64,000 nt of DNA from Taibaiella sp. KBW10 (GCF_003852495.1 NZ_QAJI01000006.1:14438-78437), one strand, 5' to 3'; shown: positions 53,695-63,434, counted from the stretch's first letter. The notes: a model not told the origin generated them from the sequence alone. Translations and numbers: made by a program.

Positions 53695-54471
53695 TTAAAA
53701 ACGCTCTTCTACTCCCAATGCGAATAAGGCATAATCATATTTAACCGGATCGAGCGGGTCAAATTGTTGCAGCGCATACGTGAGTTCCAAGGCAGTCTGC
53801 CAGTCATTTTGTTTGCGATGTATCAGGCCCAGCCTGCGGGAAACATCACTTACATGTGTATCTAGAGGACAGATCAGTTGTGCCGGGCTTAGAAAATGCC
53901 AAAGTCCGAAATCCACAGGACTGTCCTTTCGGATCATCCACCTCAAAAACATATTCAGGCGTTTGCAGGCCGATTTTTTGGCGGGGCTTGCAATATGCTT
54001 GCGCGTACGTTCCGGGGCATCTGCTATGTCAAAAAAGGAATGGTGAAAATGAATGAGTGCAGTAGCCACATCTGCCGGCGGCTTGCCCTGCGGCATAAAC
54101 GCAGTTTCCAGACTCTGCGCGGTTGTAAAATGTTGTTTGAAAAAAGCAATGCAGTGCAGCAAATCCGTTCCGTTAAAAGTACGGTGTGCAAAAGCGTATA
54201 AAGGCTTCAAATCCTGTTCTTCATGATGAAGGATAAAATCGTGAGGGGCATGATCCATCATCTGCAGGATGCGGTTGCAATTATTGATGATCATCGTGCG
54301 GTTGCCCCAAGCTAAAATTGCGGCAAAGAATGCCGCAATTTCAATGTCTTGCTGTTTGGAAAAACGGTGCGGAACCGATACCGGATCTTTGGTGATAAAA
54401 GATGCCTGGTGATAGGTCTCAAACTTATTGTCCAGGAGTTTTTTTACCCCTTCAAAATGTTTTTTATCCAT
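53695..54471 (-). CDS. TIGR02757 family protein (DUF2400)
   Basis: A 258-residue soluble protein of a conserved family of unknown function. Family motifs include DPVSVPHRFSKQQDIEIAAFFAAILAWGNR, split here as DPVSVPHRF and AAILAWGNR, then KKSACKRLNMFLRWMIRKD, VDFGLWHFLSPAQLICPLDTH and DPVKYDYALFALG. The cysteine-free KRLNMFLRWM helix and PLDTHV recall DNA glycosylase-like helix-hairpin-helix folds; that link is inference. The ATG at 54471 is used; a GTG at 54483 would overlap the upstream gene. Confidence 0.9.
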   Translation of the reverse strand: MDKKHFEGVKKLLDNKFETYHQASFITKDPVSVPHRFSKQQDIEIAAFFAAILAWGNRTMIINNCNRILQMMDHAPHDFILHHEEQDLKPLYAFAHRTFNGTDLLHCIAFFKQHFTTAQSLETAFMPQGKPPADVATALIHFHHSFFDIADAPERTRKHIASPAKKSACKRLNMFLRWMIRKDSPVDFGLWHFLSPAQLICPLDTHVSDVSRRLGLIHRKQNDWQTALELTYALQQFDPLDPVKYDYALFALGVEERF

Positions 54472-54476
54472 ATTAC

Positions 54477-55142
54477 TTACCACCAGATACCTAAGAATTT
54501 CTTACGGATTTTTACCGATTTAATGTGCTGGTCTTTATTGGGACGATCAGCCTGGTTTCTCGGTTGGTTCACTATTTTCTCTACCACATCCATGCCCTTC
54601 GTTACTTCTCCAAACACAGTATAGTTACCATCCAGAAATGGCGTACCACCTACTTTTTTGTACATCTCTTTTTGTACGTCCGGAATCTTTTTGTCATTTC
54701 TTTTCTCTATCTGCGTCAATTCTTCATCAGTATATTTCTTTCCGTCCACAATATAAAACTGACAACCTGAAGAGGCTTTCTCCGGATTGTTGTCTCTAGC
54801 TGCGGCTAAAGCACCTTTTTTGTGATAATATTCATAACGCAACTCTGCAGGGATCTTATATCCCACGTCGCCATCGCCTAACATTTCTCCGGGTTTGGCC
54901 GTTTTTGATTTCGGATCACCGGCTTGTATCATGAAATCAGGAATCACACGGTGAAACAATACACCCTCAAAAAAGTCGGACTTAGCCAGTTTTACGAAAT
55001 TTTTGGTATGTAAAGGGGTATTTTTATATAGAATGGCTTCTATAGTACCAGCATCCGTTTTGATAATCGCTTTATATTTTTGGGCAATAGCGGCTATAGA
55101 GGACAATCCTATAAAGGCGCTTAACAATAAAATACGTTTCAT
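54477..55142 (-). CDS. Cyclophilin-type peptidyl-prolyl isomerase, exported
   Basis: A 221-residue protein with a signal peptide (residues 1-20, ending AIAQ). The cyclophilin domain shows KTDAGTIEAILYKNTPLHTKNFVKL, FHRVIPDFMIQAGDP, GALAAARDNNPEKASSGCQFYIV, FLDGNYTVFGEVTKGMDVVEKI, each split here by linkers, with catalytic Arg in FHRVIP. A lysine-rich insert (YTDEELTQIEKRNDKKI) is usual in Bacteroidota members. It helps fold exported proteins. The ATG at 55142 begins the signal peptide. It shares its 3' end region with the next gene. Confidence 0.92.
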   Translation of the reverse strand: MKRILLLSAFIGLSSIAAIAQKYKAIIKTDAGTIEAILYKNTPLHTKNFVKLAKSDFFEGVLFHRVIPDFMIQAGDPKSKTAKPGEMLGDGDVGYKIPAELRYEYYHKKGALAAARDNNPEKASSGCQFYIVDGKKYTDEELTQIEKRNDKKIPDVQKEMYKKVGGTPFLDGNYTVFGEVTKGMDVVEKIVNQPRNQADRPNKDQHIKSVKIRKKFLGIWW

Positions 55143-55213
55143 CTGTATATGTTTTTTGAAAAAAATAATTACAAATTTAATGAGAAAAAATGACAGCACA
55201 TAGCTGATTTTGT

Positions 55214-57256
55214 TTAGCTGATCTTATTCCAGTGCGGGGCATCGCTGCTCTTTTTGGTATGTAGTGCATTATATAGCATCCTGTGATTGGGATGAGAGAG
55301 TTCCGGATCGGCATGAAGCATTGCTGCCGCCGCATTTTTGGTTTCTTCTACAAGGGCAACATCCTGGATAATGTCGGCAATTTTAAAATCGAGTGCGCCG
55401 CTTTGCCGCGTCCCGTATATATCGCCGGGTCCCCGCATTTTAAGGTCTTCTTCTGCAATCAAAAAGCCGTCGTTGGTTTGGGTCATGATGCTCATGCGCT
55501 GGCGGCTCTCTTTAGAGATTTCGGTCGAGGTGAGCAAAATACAATAAGACTTCTCGCTGCCCCGACCTACACGACCACGCAATTGATGCAGTTGAGAGAG
55601 GCCAAAACGCTCTGCGCTTTCGATCAGCATAACCGAAGCATTGGGTACATTTACACCCACTTCGATAACAGTAGTGGAGACCAGGATATGCGCCTCTCCC
55701 GAAACAAAGCGCTGCATATTGCGTTCCTTTTCATCGGCTGCCTGCTTGCCATGTACCATAGCCACATTGTATTTAGGATCAGGAAAATGTGTTTTTACCT
55801 GTTCATAGTTTTTAAGCAGGCTTTCATATTCCAGCTTGTCGCTTTCATCGATCAGGGGATAGACAATATAAATCTGTCTTCCTTTTCCGATTTCGTATTT
55901 GATGAACTCCATCACTTTAAAACGGTTGCTGTCAAACCGGTGGATGGTGTGTATGGGTTTCCTGCCCGGAGGCAATTCGTCAATCACCGATACGTCAAGA
56001 TCTCCGTAGAGTGTCATGGCGAGGGTACGGGGAATCGGGGTTGCGGTCATCACCAATACATGAGGTGCCAAAGTGTTTTTCTGCCATAATTTGGCTCTTT
56101 GGGAAACGCCGAAACGGTGCTGCTCATCAATAACGGCAAGTCCGAGGTTGTAAAAAACGACGGTATCTTCCACTAAAGCATGAGTACCTATAATAATGGC
56201 AATACGGCCTTCTTTTAAGTCTTCCAGAATCTTTCTGCGTTCCTTTGTCTTGACAGAACCGGTGAGTATCGCTACTTTTACCGGCATGTCTTTCAGCAGC
56301 TCGCTGATACCCTGAAAGTGCTGTTGTGCCAGAATCTCTGTAGGGGCCATCATGCAACTCTGGTAACCATTGTCAATCGCGATCAGCATACTGAGCAGGG
56401 CCACCATGGTCTTACCGCTGCCCACATCACCCTGTACCAAACGATTCATCTGCTTGCCCTGGAGCGTATCCATCCTGATTTCCTTAATCACCCTTTTCTG
56501 GGCATTGGTCAATTCAAAAGGCAGGTGATTGCTATAAAAGTCATTAAAATAATTGCCTACAGCGCCAAACACGTAGCCCGGTTGCTGATGGTTCCGCAGG
56601 TTAGCCTTAGTAATTTTTAGCTGTGCAATAAACAGTTCTTCCCATTTAAGGCGATGGCTGGCTTGTTCAAGGCTCCGGGCATTTTGAGGGAAATGAATTT
56701 GGCTCAGTGCCTCATAGCGGCCACAGAGATTATATTGTTGCAGCAGTTCCGGAGGTAAGGTTTCATAAATATCCGAAGGATTTATTTTTTCCAGTAAAGC
56801 CTGCGTCAACTTAGCAAAGGAACGGTTATTGACACCCTTGGCCCTTAGTTTTTCTGTTACACTATATGCCGGCAGCATGGTAGGGGTAGTGGTTTGCGCT
56901 CCCGGTTTAACCAATTCCAGTTCGGGATGGGTAATGGTTGGAAAGCCATTGAAAAAACTCAGCTTTCCAAATACACTGTAAGCCGTATTGGATTGTATAT
57001 TTTTAGCAACAAAACTGATGCCCTGAAACCAAACTAGTTCTAATTGCCCGGTTTGGTCATACAGCGTTGCCGTCAGCCTCTTTTTGAAACCTGCACCATG
57101 CTCCTGCAGGTTCATGATAATCCCGCGCAACTGTACCCATTCCTGATCGGGTTGTAAGGATTTGATATGTTGCACTTGCGTGCTATCAATGTAGCGATAG
57201 GGAAAATGATGCAATAAATCAGAATAGGACGCGATGTTCAGTTCTTTACGCAACAA
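55214..57256 (-). CDS. recG: ATP-dependent DNA helicase RecG (start codon unclear)
   Basis: A superfamily 2 helicase that remodels stalled forks and Holliday junctions. Seen: the N-terminal wedge/OB region (FPYRYIDSTQV, GFPTITHPELELV), Walker A VQGDVGSGKT, DEQHRFGVSQR, TATPIPRTLAMTLYGDLD, the HGKQ helicase half with STTVIEVGVNVPNAS, and QLHQLRGRVGRG. The open frame given here begins at a TTG (57256), 680 residues. The conserved family start (ILHTSIEFLKGVGSFKAE) continues in frame upstream to 57310, but no ATG, GTG or TTG occurs before the stop at 57344-57346. The true start may be a non-standard codon, or a small frameshift separates the ATG at 57342. It is treated here as intact but with an uncertain start. 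Confidence 0.93.
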   Translation of the reverse strand: MLRKELNIASYSDLLHHFPYRYIDSTQVQHIKSLQPDQEWVQLRGIIMNLQEHGAGFKKRLTATLYDQTGQLELVWFQGISFVAKNIQSNTAYSVFGKLSFFNGFPTITHPELELVKPGAQTTTPTMLPAYSVTEKLRAKGVNNRSFAKLTQALLEKINPSDIYETLPPELLQQYNLCGRYEALSQIHFPQNARSLEQASHRLKWEELFIAQLKITKANLRNHQQPGYVFGAVGNYFNDFYSNHLPFELTNAQKRVIKEIRMDTLQGKQMNRLVQGDVGSGKTMVALLSMLIAIDNGYQSCMMAPTEILAQQHFQGISELLKDMPVKVAILTGSVKTKERRKILEDLKEGRIAIIIGTHALVEDTVVFYNLGLAVIDEQHRFGVSQRAKLWQKNTLAPHVLVMTATPIPRTLAMTLYGDLDVSVIDELPPGRKPIHTIHRFDSNRFKVMEFIKYEIGKGRQIYIVYPLIDESDKLEYESLLKNYEQVKTHFPDPKYNVAMVHGKQAADEKERNMQRFVSGEAHILVSTTVIEVGVNVPNASVMLIESAERFGLSQLHQLRGRVGRGSEKSYCILLTSTEISKESRQRMSIMTQTNDGFLIAEEDLKMRGPGDIYGTRQSGALDFKIADIIQDVALVEETKNAAAAMLHADPELSHPNHRMLYNALHTKKSSDAPHWNKIS

Positions 57257-57384
57257 CTCTGCCTTAAAAGAACCGACGCCTTTTAAGAATTCAATTGAAG
57301 TGTGTAATATGGGTTCGCCGCTGTAATTGATAAGATGATCATTTTAGAAGGACGCACAAAAATAAATAATAATTACCGTAAAGA

Positions 57385-57416
57385 CAGCAGCGGTTACCCG
57401 AAGGCAACCGCTGCTG
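57385..57416 (-). terminator. Intrinsic terminator of the TonB-dependent receptor gene
   Basis: An 11-bp stem CAGCAGCGGTT (57385-57395) with AACCGCTGCTG (57406-57416), 42 bp past the receptor's stop codon on the minus strand. Confidence 0.8.
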
Positions 57417-57458
57417 CATAAAAAGAGTAAAAAGGATAATTTTATCTTTCGGTCTATC

Positions 57459-60242
57459 CTAGAATTTGTAAGAATAGGTCAGTGAAAAAGTAGTACCTGG
57501 TCTGTATTGTTGTAAGATCCAGTCTTTTTTTGCTTGCATGGTACCATCTTTGAAAGCGGTTCCGGTAAACTTACCGTCAGTATCCTGATCGAAGTAGAAT
57601 TGATAAGGACTGCTCAGGATGTCTTTTACATTCAATTTCAACTCACTTTTCTTAGACAGGTTATACGCTATCTGGAAGTCTAAGAGGTTACGCGGAGACT
57701 CATATACATCACCAAAGCGTTGATCACCCACCAAATATATTCTTTGTCCGATTACGTTGTACATAGCCGTTAAGTTCAGTTTATTATCCGGAGTATGGTA
57801 GCTTAAGCTGGTATTGATCATATAAGGAGATTGACCGGCTAATGGACGGGAGCTGGAAGAGATGCCATTAATGTATCTCACCGGATCAAGGGTCATTTTT
57901 GAATTGATATAGGCAACATTGGCATATAAGGTAAAGTTATCCATGAAGTCACCACCCAAGAAGCCCAGTTTTTTACGAATCTCCATTTCGATACCGATAT
58001 TACGGGCATCTGCGAAGTTTTGTGTGGTAATATCATAAGCACTATTGGCACCGAATAATTGATTCTCAATAGGGTTTTTGAAACTTTTGTAGAATACTGA
58101 TCCCGAAATGATCTCTCCAGGGGCCATAAAGTATTCATATTTTACGTCAAAGTTATTGATGCTGGTTCTTTTTAAATTGGGGTTACCGTTAATGTTGGCA
58201 CTCAATTCATAGTCATAATAACTCACCAAAGCCAATTCTCTGAACTCCGGACGGGCTAAGCTTCTGAAATAAGAAGCACGTAAATTGGTTTTCTCATTCA
58301 GCGCATAGGTCAGGTTGGCAGAAGGTAATACATCCAACCATAATTCATCTACGAATTTCTGATCTACCGTGCTCAAGTCAACTTTGTAGGCCTCAAAACG
58401 AGCACCCCAAACCAATCTTAGTTTGTTGGTAAATTTATTGTCCAGCATCGCATAAGCGCCTGAAGTAGAAGAAGAGGCAGTGTACGCATCGGCTACACCT
58501 GTTTGGTCTCTGAAATCAAATAATTGATTCTGGATATTGGCAGGAGTGAAGATATCTTGTATTGGATTTTTTAATACCGCATCATTACCCGGAATGACGG
58601 TAGCACCAATGTATCGGTTATTGAAATCTCTGTAACGGTATTGTGCAAATAAACCGGTTTTTAAAGTGGTTTTATCAAACCAGCTTAAAGGCTTGCTATA
58701 GTTCAGATTGGCATTAATAATTGACTCGCCCAGTTTGCTGAACATTCTGTTGTTGGATTTTCCTAAAGTACCCAGATCAGCCAAATAAGCTTGTTGCTGA
58801 TCGCTGTAGAAGTAAGAAAGCTTTTTCTGATCAGGTTGGTTGTTGCTGATGTAGTTATAAGAAACCAACCAGTTGACCTTGCTTTGGCCACTGCCCACCT
58901 GATGTTCTCCACTTAAAGTTGTTTTGAACAGAGATTTCTGTACGAGGTCAAAGGCATAATAACGGATGTCATTAGAACGACCGATATTCAAACCTTCACG
59001 ATACAGGAAATTGTCATCAAAATTGCGGTTAAATAACGTTTTAAGGCCGATTTTACTCTTACCATAATAATAACCCATATTGACTACACCACCAATGCTG
59101 GTAGAATAGTTATAGACATTATCCGTATAGTTAAAGTCATCGTACTGGCGTACAATATTAGGTTTAATATTTTCGCTGTGGCTATAGTTCAGGGCCGCGA
59201 AGAAACCAAATTTTCTACCCTTATCTAAACGGTAAACCCGTCCCATTCCGGCTTGCAGATTGATGGCCGGTAGGGCAGAACGTGTGGTGACATTGTAATC
59301 ATTATTCAGCATACCCAGGTAGCTGGCGCTTTGACTGGCGCTTGGGTTCTTTTGGGCTTGTGCAACTGTAGGGAATGTTTTAGGCAGTTGTCTGCCATTA
59401 TCAAATCCTAAAAAGTCGGTGCTGCTTTTATATCCTGTTTTAAAATCTTTAAAAGTAGAGACGGTATTATAAGCGGTACCGATGCTCACATTATTAAAGT
59501 TCTCTTCCGGTACTTCTTTGGTCAGTACATTGATTACCCCACCGGCAAAATCGGCAGGTAAATCGGGCGTACCCGCTTTCGTAATCACAATATTATCAAT
59601 TACTGCAGAGGGAATGATGTCAAAAGAGAAGGCTTTACGGTTCGGTTCGGTACTAGGCAGTACGGCATCATCTACCAAGGCGGTATTATAACGGTCACTT
59701 AAACCGCGAATGATTACAAATTTATTATCCTGAATAGTGGTACCACTTACACGCTTTAAAACATCGGCTGTATTTCTGTCTGGAGAACGTTTAATGGCTT
59801 CTGCAGAAATACCGTCGGAAACCGAAGCGGCATTTTTTTGCATGGTAAACAAAGCATTTACCGTCTCTTTTTTCAGAGAACTGCTAACGACTACTTCATT
59901 TAGTTCTGTAGATTTAGATTCACTCATCACTACATTCACTGCCGGTGCCGGCTTTCCTTCCAGAACGGCGATATCGGTAATCTCTTTGCTCTGATAGCCC
60001 ATACTTTCAATCACAATCTTGTAATTGCCGGGCTTTAGGTTAAAGTCGAAGTTACCATCAATATCGGTCAGTGCCGTTAAAGTACTTGTGGTTTTTCCTA
60101 TTTCGAAAACACTAACGGTTACCCCTGGTAGGCCTTCGCTGGAAGCGCCATCTTTAATGTTTCCCTTTATTGAAGGGGCATTCTGAGCGAAAGCGGTTGT
60201 GGCAATAGTGGCCATGGCAACTGTAGTAATAATTGTACGCAT
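57459..60242 (-). CDS. TonB-dependent outer-membrane receptor
   Basis: A 927-residue receptor. The signal peptide ends TTAFAQ (residue 20). A carboxypeptidase regulatory-like domain (about 25-110, DGASSEGLPGVTVSVFE) is followed by a plug (about 125-240, with RVSGTTIQDNKFVIIRGLSDRYN and FAGGVINVLTKEVP) and a 22-strand-type barrel ending in the aromatic FSLTYSYKF. It imports an unknown ligand with TonB energy. No SusD-like partner is adjacent, so it is not a classic polysaccharide-utilisation pair. A beta-helix lipoprotein of a type that can accompany such receptors is at 19669. Confidence 0.92.
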   Translation of the reverse strand: MRTIITTVAMATIATTAFAQNAPSIKGNIKDGASSEGLPGVTVSVFEIGKTTSTLTALTDIDGNFDFNLKPGNYKIVIESMGYQSKEITDIAVLEGKPAPAVNVVMSESKSTELNEVVVSSSLKKETVNALFTMQKNAASVSDGISAEAIKRSPDRNTADVLKRVSGTTIQDNKFVIIRGLSDRYNTALVDDAVLPSTEPNRKAFSFDIIPSAVIDNIVITKAGTPDLPADFAGGVINVLTKEVPEENFNNVSIGTAYNTVSTFKDFKTGYKSSTDFLGFDNGRQLPKTFPTVAQAQKNPSASQSASYLGMLNNDYNVTTRSALPAINLQAGMGRVYRLDKGRKFGFFAALNYSHSENIKPNIVRQYDDFNYTDNVYNYSTSIGGVVNMGYYYGKSKIGLKTLFNRNFDDNFLYREGLNIGRSNDIRYYAFDLVQKSLFKTTLSGEHQVGSGQSKVNWLVSYNYISNNQPDQKKLSYFYSDQQQAYLADLGTLGKSNNRMFSKLGESIINANLNYSKPLSWFDKTTLKTGLFAQYRYRDFNNRYIGATVIPGNDAVLKNPIQDIFTPANIQNQLFDFRDQTGVADAYTASSSTSGAYAMLDNKFTNKLRLVWGARFEAYKVDLSTVDQKFVDELWLDVLPSANLTYALNEKTNLRASYFRSLARPEFRELALVSYYDYELSANINGNPNLKRTSINNFDVKYEYFMAPGEIISGSVFYKSFKNPIENQLFGANSAYDITTQNFADARNIGIEMEIRKKLGFLGGDFMDNFTLYANVAYINSKMTLDPVRYINGISSSSRPLAGQSPYMINTSLSYHTPDNKLNLTAMYNVIGQRIYLVGDQRFGDVYESPRNLLDFQIAYNLSKKSELKLNVKDILSSPYQFYFDQDTDGKFTGTAFKDGTMQAKKDWILQQYRPGTTFSLTYSYKF

Positions 60243-60329
60243 GCTTTTAGGTTATGTAATTTGCGCGCAAAGGTTTAAACTTAGTGTTACTACAGTTTGA
60301 AATTATTGTTACGAAATTATTAAGTTATT

Positions 60330-60367
60330 AAAAAGGGGCTGCCGGATCGTTCCGGAAGCCCCTTTTT
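60330..60367 (-). terminator. Intrinsic terminator after hemH
   Basis: A 17-bp stem with one G-A mismatch, AAAAAGGGGCTGCCGGA (60330-60346) with 60351-60367 around TCGT; 22 bp past the hemH stop. Confidence 0.9.
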
Positions 60368-60389
60368 AGCATGCAGGTCATTATATATA

Positions 60390-61415
60390 TTATACAGCAG
60401 TACCTGCTAAGGTAATTACTGCAGCGACCCAATCGTCAGCAGTATTCATACAGGGAATGTAATCATACTGTTCACCGCCGTTATGTACAAAATCTTCTTT
60501 ACCCCTCATTTCTATTTCTTCCAGGGTTTCTAAGCAGTCGCTGACAAACGAAGGACAGACAACTTTAAGCTTTTTTATGCCCAGAGCAGGCATTTCCGGG
60601 ATCACCGTTTGGGTACTTGGCAATAACCAGGGGTCACGGCCCAATCGGCTTTGGTAGCTTTGCTGCCATTTATCTTTAGGAAGGCCCAGCTTTTGTGCCA
60701 CTAATTCACTGGTTATACTTACCTGATGCCGGTAGCAGGTCTTATGGCTTGTGCTTGGCGTTGTACAACAGTTTTCGACCTTCATACAATGTTGTTGTGT
60801 CGGGTCTGTTTTGATTACATGACGCTCCGGTATACCATGATAGCTAAATAAGAGTTGGTCGTATGTTGTGGTGTCGGCTACATGAGGGCGCATACTATTG
60901 GCCAAGGCCTCAATATAGGCCGGGTGATTGTAAAAAGGAGGTACAACACTCAGTTTAAACTTATATTTAAGTTCTTTTTTGGCTTGCACCATATGTTCTA
61001 CGGCCGTTTCATAGCTGCTCATGGCATAATGTGGATATAAAGGAAAGAGTATAACCTCCTCCAAATCGGGACATTGTGCTAGTAATTCCTCATATGCCGC
61101 CTGTGGGCTGGGATTGCCGTAGCGCATAGAGATGGCCACCGGCATATCTGTTTTTGCGGCTACCTTTTCTTTTAATTGTTGGGTAAGGACGACCAGAGGT
61201 GAGCCTTCTTTCCACCAGATTTGCTGATAAGCCTCTGCCGATTTTGGTGCCCGAAAGGGAACAATAATACCCTTTACTAATAAGTATCTTAATAAATAGG
61301 GCTTATCGATTACACGCTCATCCATTAAAAACTCGCTAAGGTACTTTCTTAAATCCTTCACCGAAGTGCTGTCCGGTGATCCTAAATTCATTAATATCAA
61401 CCCCTTTTTTGCCAT
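60390..61415 (-). CDS. hemH: Ferrochelatase
   Basis: A 341-residue enzyme that inserts ferrous iron into protoporphyrin IX, the last step of protoheme synthesis. Seen: LMNLGSPDSTSVKDLRKYL at the N-terminus, IAMRYGNPS-like ISMRYGNPS, the catalytic His in FSYHGIPERH, a Cys-rich stretch HCMKVENCCTTP, QSRLGRDPWLLP and VVCPSFVSDCLETLEEI. Length is normal. The first ATG is used. A -7 box TACTTTTG lies on the minus strand at 61433-61440. It diverges from hemA, so the two ends of the heme pathway share a control region of 171 bp. Confidence 0.95.
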   Translation of the reverse strand: MAKKGLILMNLGSPDSTSVKDLRKYLSEFLMDERVIDKPYLLRYLLVKGIIVPFRAPKSAEAYQQIWWKEGSPLVVLTQQLKEKVAAKTDMPVAISMRYGNPSPQAAYEELLAQCPDLEEVILFPLYPHYAMSSYETAVEHMVQAKKELKYKFKLSVVPPFYNHPAYIEALANSMRPHVADTTTYDQLLFSYHGIPERHVIKTDPTQQHCMKVENCCTTPSTSHKTCYRHQVSITSELVAQKLGLPKDKWQQSYQSRLGRDPWLLPSTQTVIPEMPALGIKKLKVVCPSFVSDCLETLEEIEMRGKEDFVHNGGEQYDYIPCMNTADDWVAAVITLAGTAV

Positions 61416-61586
61416 AATGGATGTGCTTTTTGCAAAAGTAGTGCTAAATAATCATTTGTAAGAATTCTGTAGAAATCATTGTGTTTTTGCTTTTATGACA
61501 ATTGTATGACAGTCTGATAAATCCAACTTTGAAAGGAAGGCGTACCTTTGTTAGGACATATTACATAAATTGCCCTGACGACGACA
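61416..61586. promoter_or_regulatory. Divergent control region of hemH and hemA
   Basis: A 171-bp spacer with a -7 box on each strand: TACTTTTG on the minus strand (61433-61440) for hemH and TACCTTTG on the plus strand (61543-61550) for hemA. -33 elements are not clear. Confidence 0.6.
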
Positions 61587-62822
61587 ATGATTTTAGCAGA
61601 AAAGAACAATTTACAAGACTTTTGGTGTATTGGTATTAGTCATCAAGGTACAAATACAGAGATTCGTAGCCGTTTTGCTATTAGTAATGAAGCCTATGCT
61701 GGGATATTGGCCAATGCGGCTACTTATGGCGTTGGTGCATTATTTGTTATTTCCACTTGCAATCGCACCGAAGTCTATGGGATTGCCAAAGATGCGGAAT
61801 TGCTTATGGCTTTGATATGCCAATATACAGAAGGAGATATAAGAGAATTTAAACAATACGCTTATATTAAGGAACGCACTGCAGCGATACAACATTTGTT
61901 TAGCGTAGCTGCGGGCATTGATTCTCAGATCCTGGGCGATTATGAGATTGTAGGCCAGTTGAAAACGGCCTATCATTTTGCTAGGGAGCAAGGTAGTACC
62001 AATGCGTTTATAGACCGTCTGTTTAATACGGTGTTACAGTCTTCGCGCGCGATCAGAAGCCAAACGGATTTGAGTAGCGGTACGGTATCGGTTGCTTATG
62101 CGGCCGTTCAATTTTTAAAAGAACACATTACGGACCTGGCCGCACAAAAAGTGCTGGTTATCGGAGTAGGGGATATTGGCCGGAATACCTGTAAAAATTT
62201 GATACAGGAAGTCGGGCTAAAGCATATTGCCGTGGTAAACCGCACAGAAGAGAAAGCGGCTGTTTTTGCGGCAGAGCTGGGGATTCAAAAAGTAGCTTTT
62301 GCAGACCTCAACCAGGCCATCAAAGAATTTGATGTGATTATTGTGGCTACTAATGCAAGCAAACCTATTGTGACGACGGCTCATCTTGATGCAAATGATG
62401 TGAAAACGATTATTGATCTGTCGATTCCTAATAATGTAGCAGCCAATCTACGCGATTATCCACACATTAAATTGGCTAATGTAGATGATCTGTCTAAGAT
62501 AAATGATGCGACCCTGCAACGCCGTGAAGAAGAAGTGCCCAAAGCAAAGGCACTGATCTCTTTTTATATACATGAGTTTGCAGAATGGTACCTGATGCGC
62601 CAAAACGTTCCGGTGTTGAAAGTAGCCAAAGAAAAAATAAAGGAATTGAATGGAGAATTGGCCGATGCCATTGAACATAAAGAATTTTCGCATACCGTAC
62701 AAAGGGTTTTAAATAACATGGCGGTAAAACTGAAAAGTGAGCATAACCGCCCCGGTTGCAGCTATATTGAGGCGATCAACGATTATATTAAATGTGCCGA
62801 TCCTGCTGCTAAAGCAAAATAA
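61587..62822 (+). CDS. hemA: Glutamyl-tRNA reductase
   Basis: A 411-residue enzyme that reduces glutamyl-tRNA to glutamate-1-semialdehyde, the first step of C5 heme synthesis. Catalytic Cys58 is in FVISTCNRTEVYG. DSQILGDYEIVGQLKTAY, the NADPH-binding VLVIGVGDIGRNTCKNL and the spinal dimerisation helix at about 330-400 are in family order. Length is typical. The start is the first ATG, 37 bp past the -7 box at 61543. Confidence 0.95.
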   Translation: MILAEKNNLQDFWCIGISHQGTNTEIRSRFAISNEAYAGILANAATYGVGALFVISTCNRTEVYGIAKDAELLMALICQYTEGDIREFKQYAYIKERTAAIQHLFSVAAGIDSQILGDYEIVGQLKTAYHFAREQGSTNAFIDRLFNTVLQSSRAIRSQTDLSSGTVSVAYAAVQFLKEHITDLAAQKVLVIGVGDIGRNTCKNLIQEVGLKHIAVVNRTEEKAAVFAAELGIQKVAFADLNQAIKEFDVIIVATNASKPIVTTAHLDANDVKTIIDLSIPNNVAANLRDYPHIKLANVDDLSKINDATLQRREEEVPKAKALISFYIHEFAEWYLMRQNVPVLKVAKEKIKELNGELADAIEHKEFSHTVQRVLNNMAVKLKSEHNRPGCSYIEAINDYIKCADPAAKAK

Positions 62823-62845
62823 TATAAATTATTAAAGAGCAATAG

Positions 62846-62877
62846 ATGCGTTATTCTTAAAGGAGTAACGCATTTTT
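62846..62877 (+). terminator. Intrinsic terminator after hemA
   Basis: A 12-bp stem with two wobbles (62846-62857 with 62862-62873) around TAAA, then a T-run. Confidence 0.88.
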
Positions 62878-62994
62878 TTGTGGTCGATTGGCAATGTAAA
62901 GCGGGTAGAAGGCAACTGTTAAACAAAATGCGGCGACAGCACCTGACTTTTGGGGCATGGTAAGGTAGCGGCCTTTTAGGATATGTGGCCCTGA

Positions 62995-63324
62995 TTAATG
63001 AGCAACGGATTTGGAAAAGAAATTCATGACAATAACTCCGGTAACGATTAATATTATTCCGATAATTGCGGGCAGGTCTAATCTTTGTTTGAACACAACT
63101 ACTGAGATTATGGCTGTTAAAACAATCCCTAAGCCTCCCCAAATAGCATATGCCACACCTAAAGGGATACCTTTAAGCGCCTGGGATAAAAAGACAAAAC
63201 AAGCTAAGTAGGACACGATTGTTATCGTCGATGGAATCCATTTCGTAAAGCCATTAGATGCAGCTAAAAAGCTACTGCCGACCACCTCAAAAATGATGGC
63301 TAGCGCCAAAAACAAATACTTCAT
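62995..63324 (-). CDS. SMR family multidrug/quaternary-ammonium efflux protein
   Basis: A 109-residue protein with four helices. The proton/substrate Glu is residue 13 (LALAIIFEVVGSSFL), followed by SYLACFVFLSQALKGIPLGVAYAIWGGLG, shown here as SYLACFVFL and GVAYAIWGGLG, typical of EmrE-like members. It exchanges protons for lipophilic cations as an antiparallel dimer. Whether it is EmrE-like or guanidinium-specific is not decided by sequence. It stands alone, with no partner subunit beside it. Confidence 0.93.
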   Translation of the reverse strand: MKYLFLALAIIFEVVGSSFLAASNGFTKWIPSTITIVSYLACFVFLSQALKGIPLGVAYAIWGGLGIVLTAIISVVVFKQRLDLPAIIGIILIVTGVIVMNFFSKSVAH

Positions 63325-63434
63325 CTTTTATTACCTTTAGTATATACAAATAAACAATTTAATCATCGCAAGGGGAACAAGCACCCTCAAATATATATAA
63401 ACTCCTTACGGCAACATATAGCATGGCCAAAAAC

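Noticed and set aside
55283-56089. 268-codon open frame antisense to recG
   Set aside because: It lies wholly opposite conserved RecG helicase motifs and has no signal or domain of its own.
57300-57342. ATG at 57342 as recG start
   Set aside because: It is in a different frame and its frame stops after about 19 codons, so it can serve recG only if a base is missing or extra.
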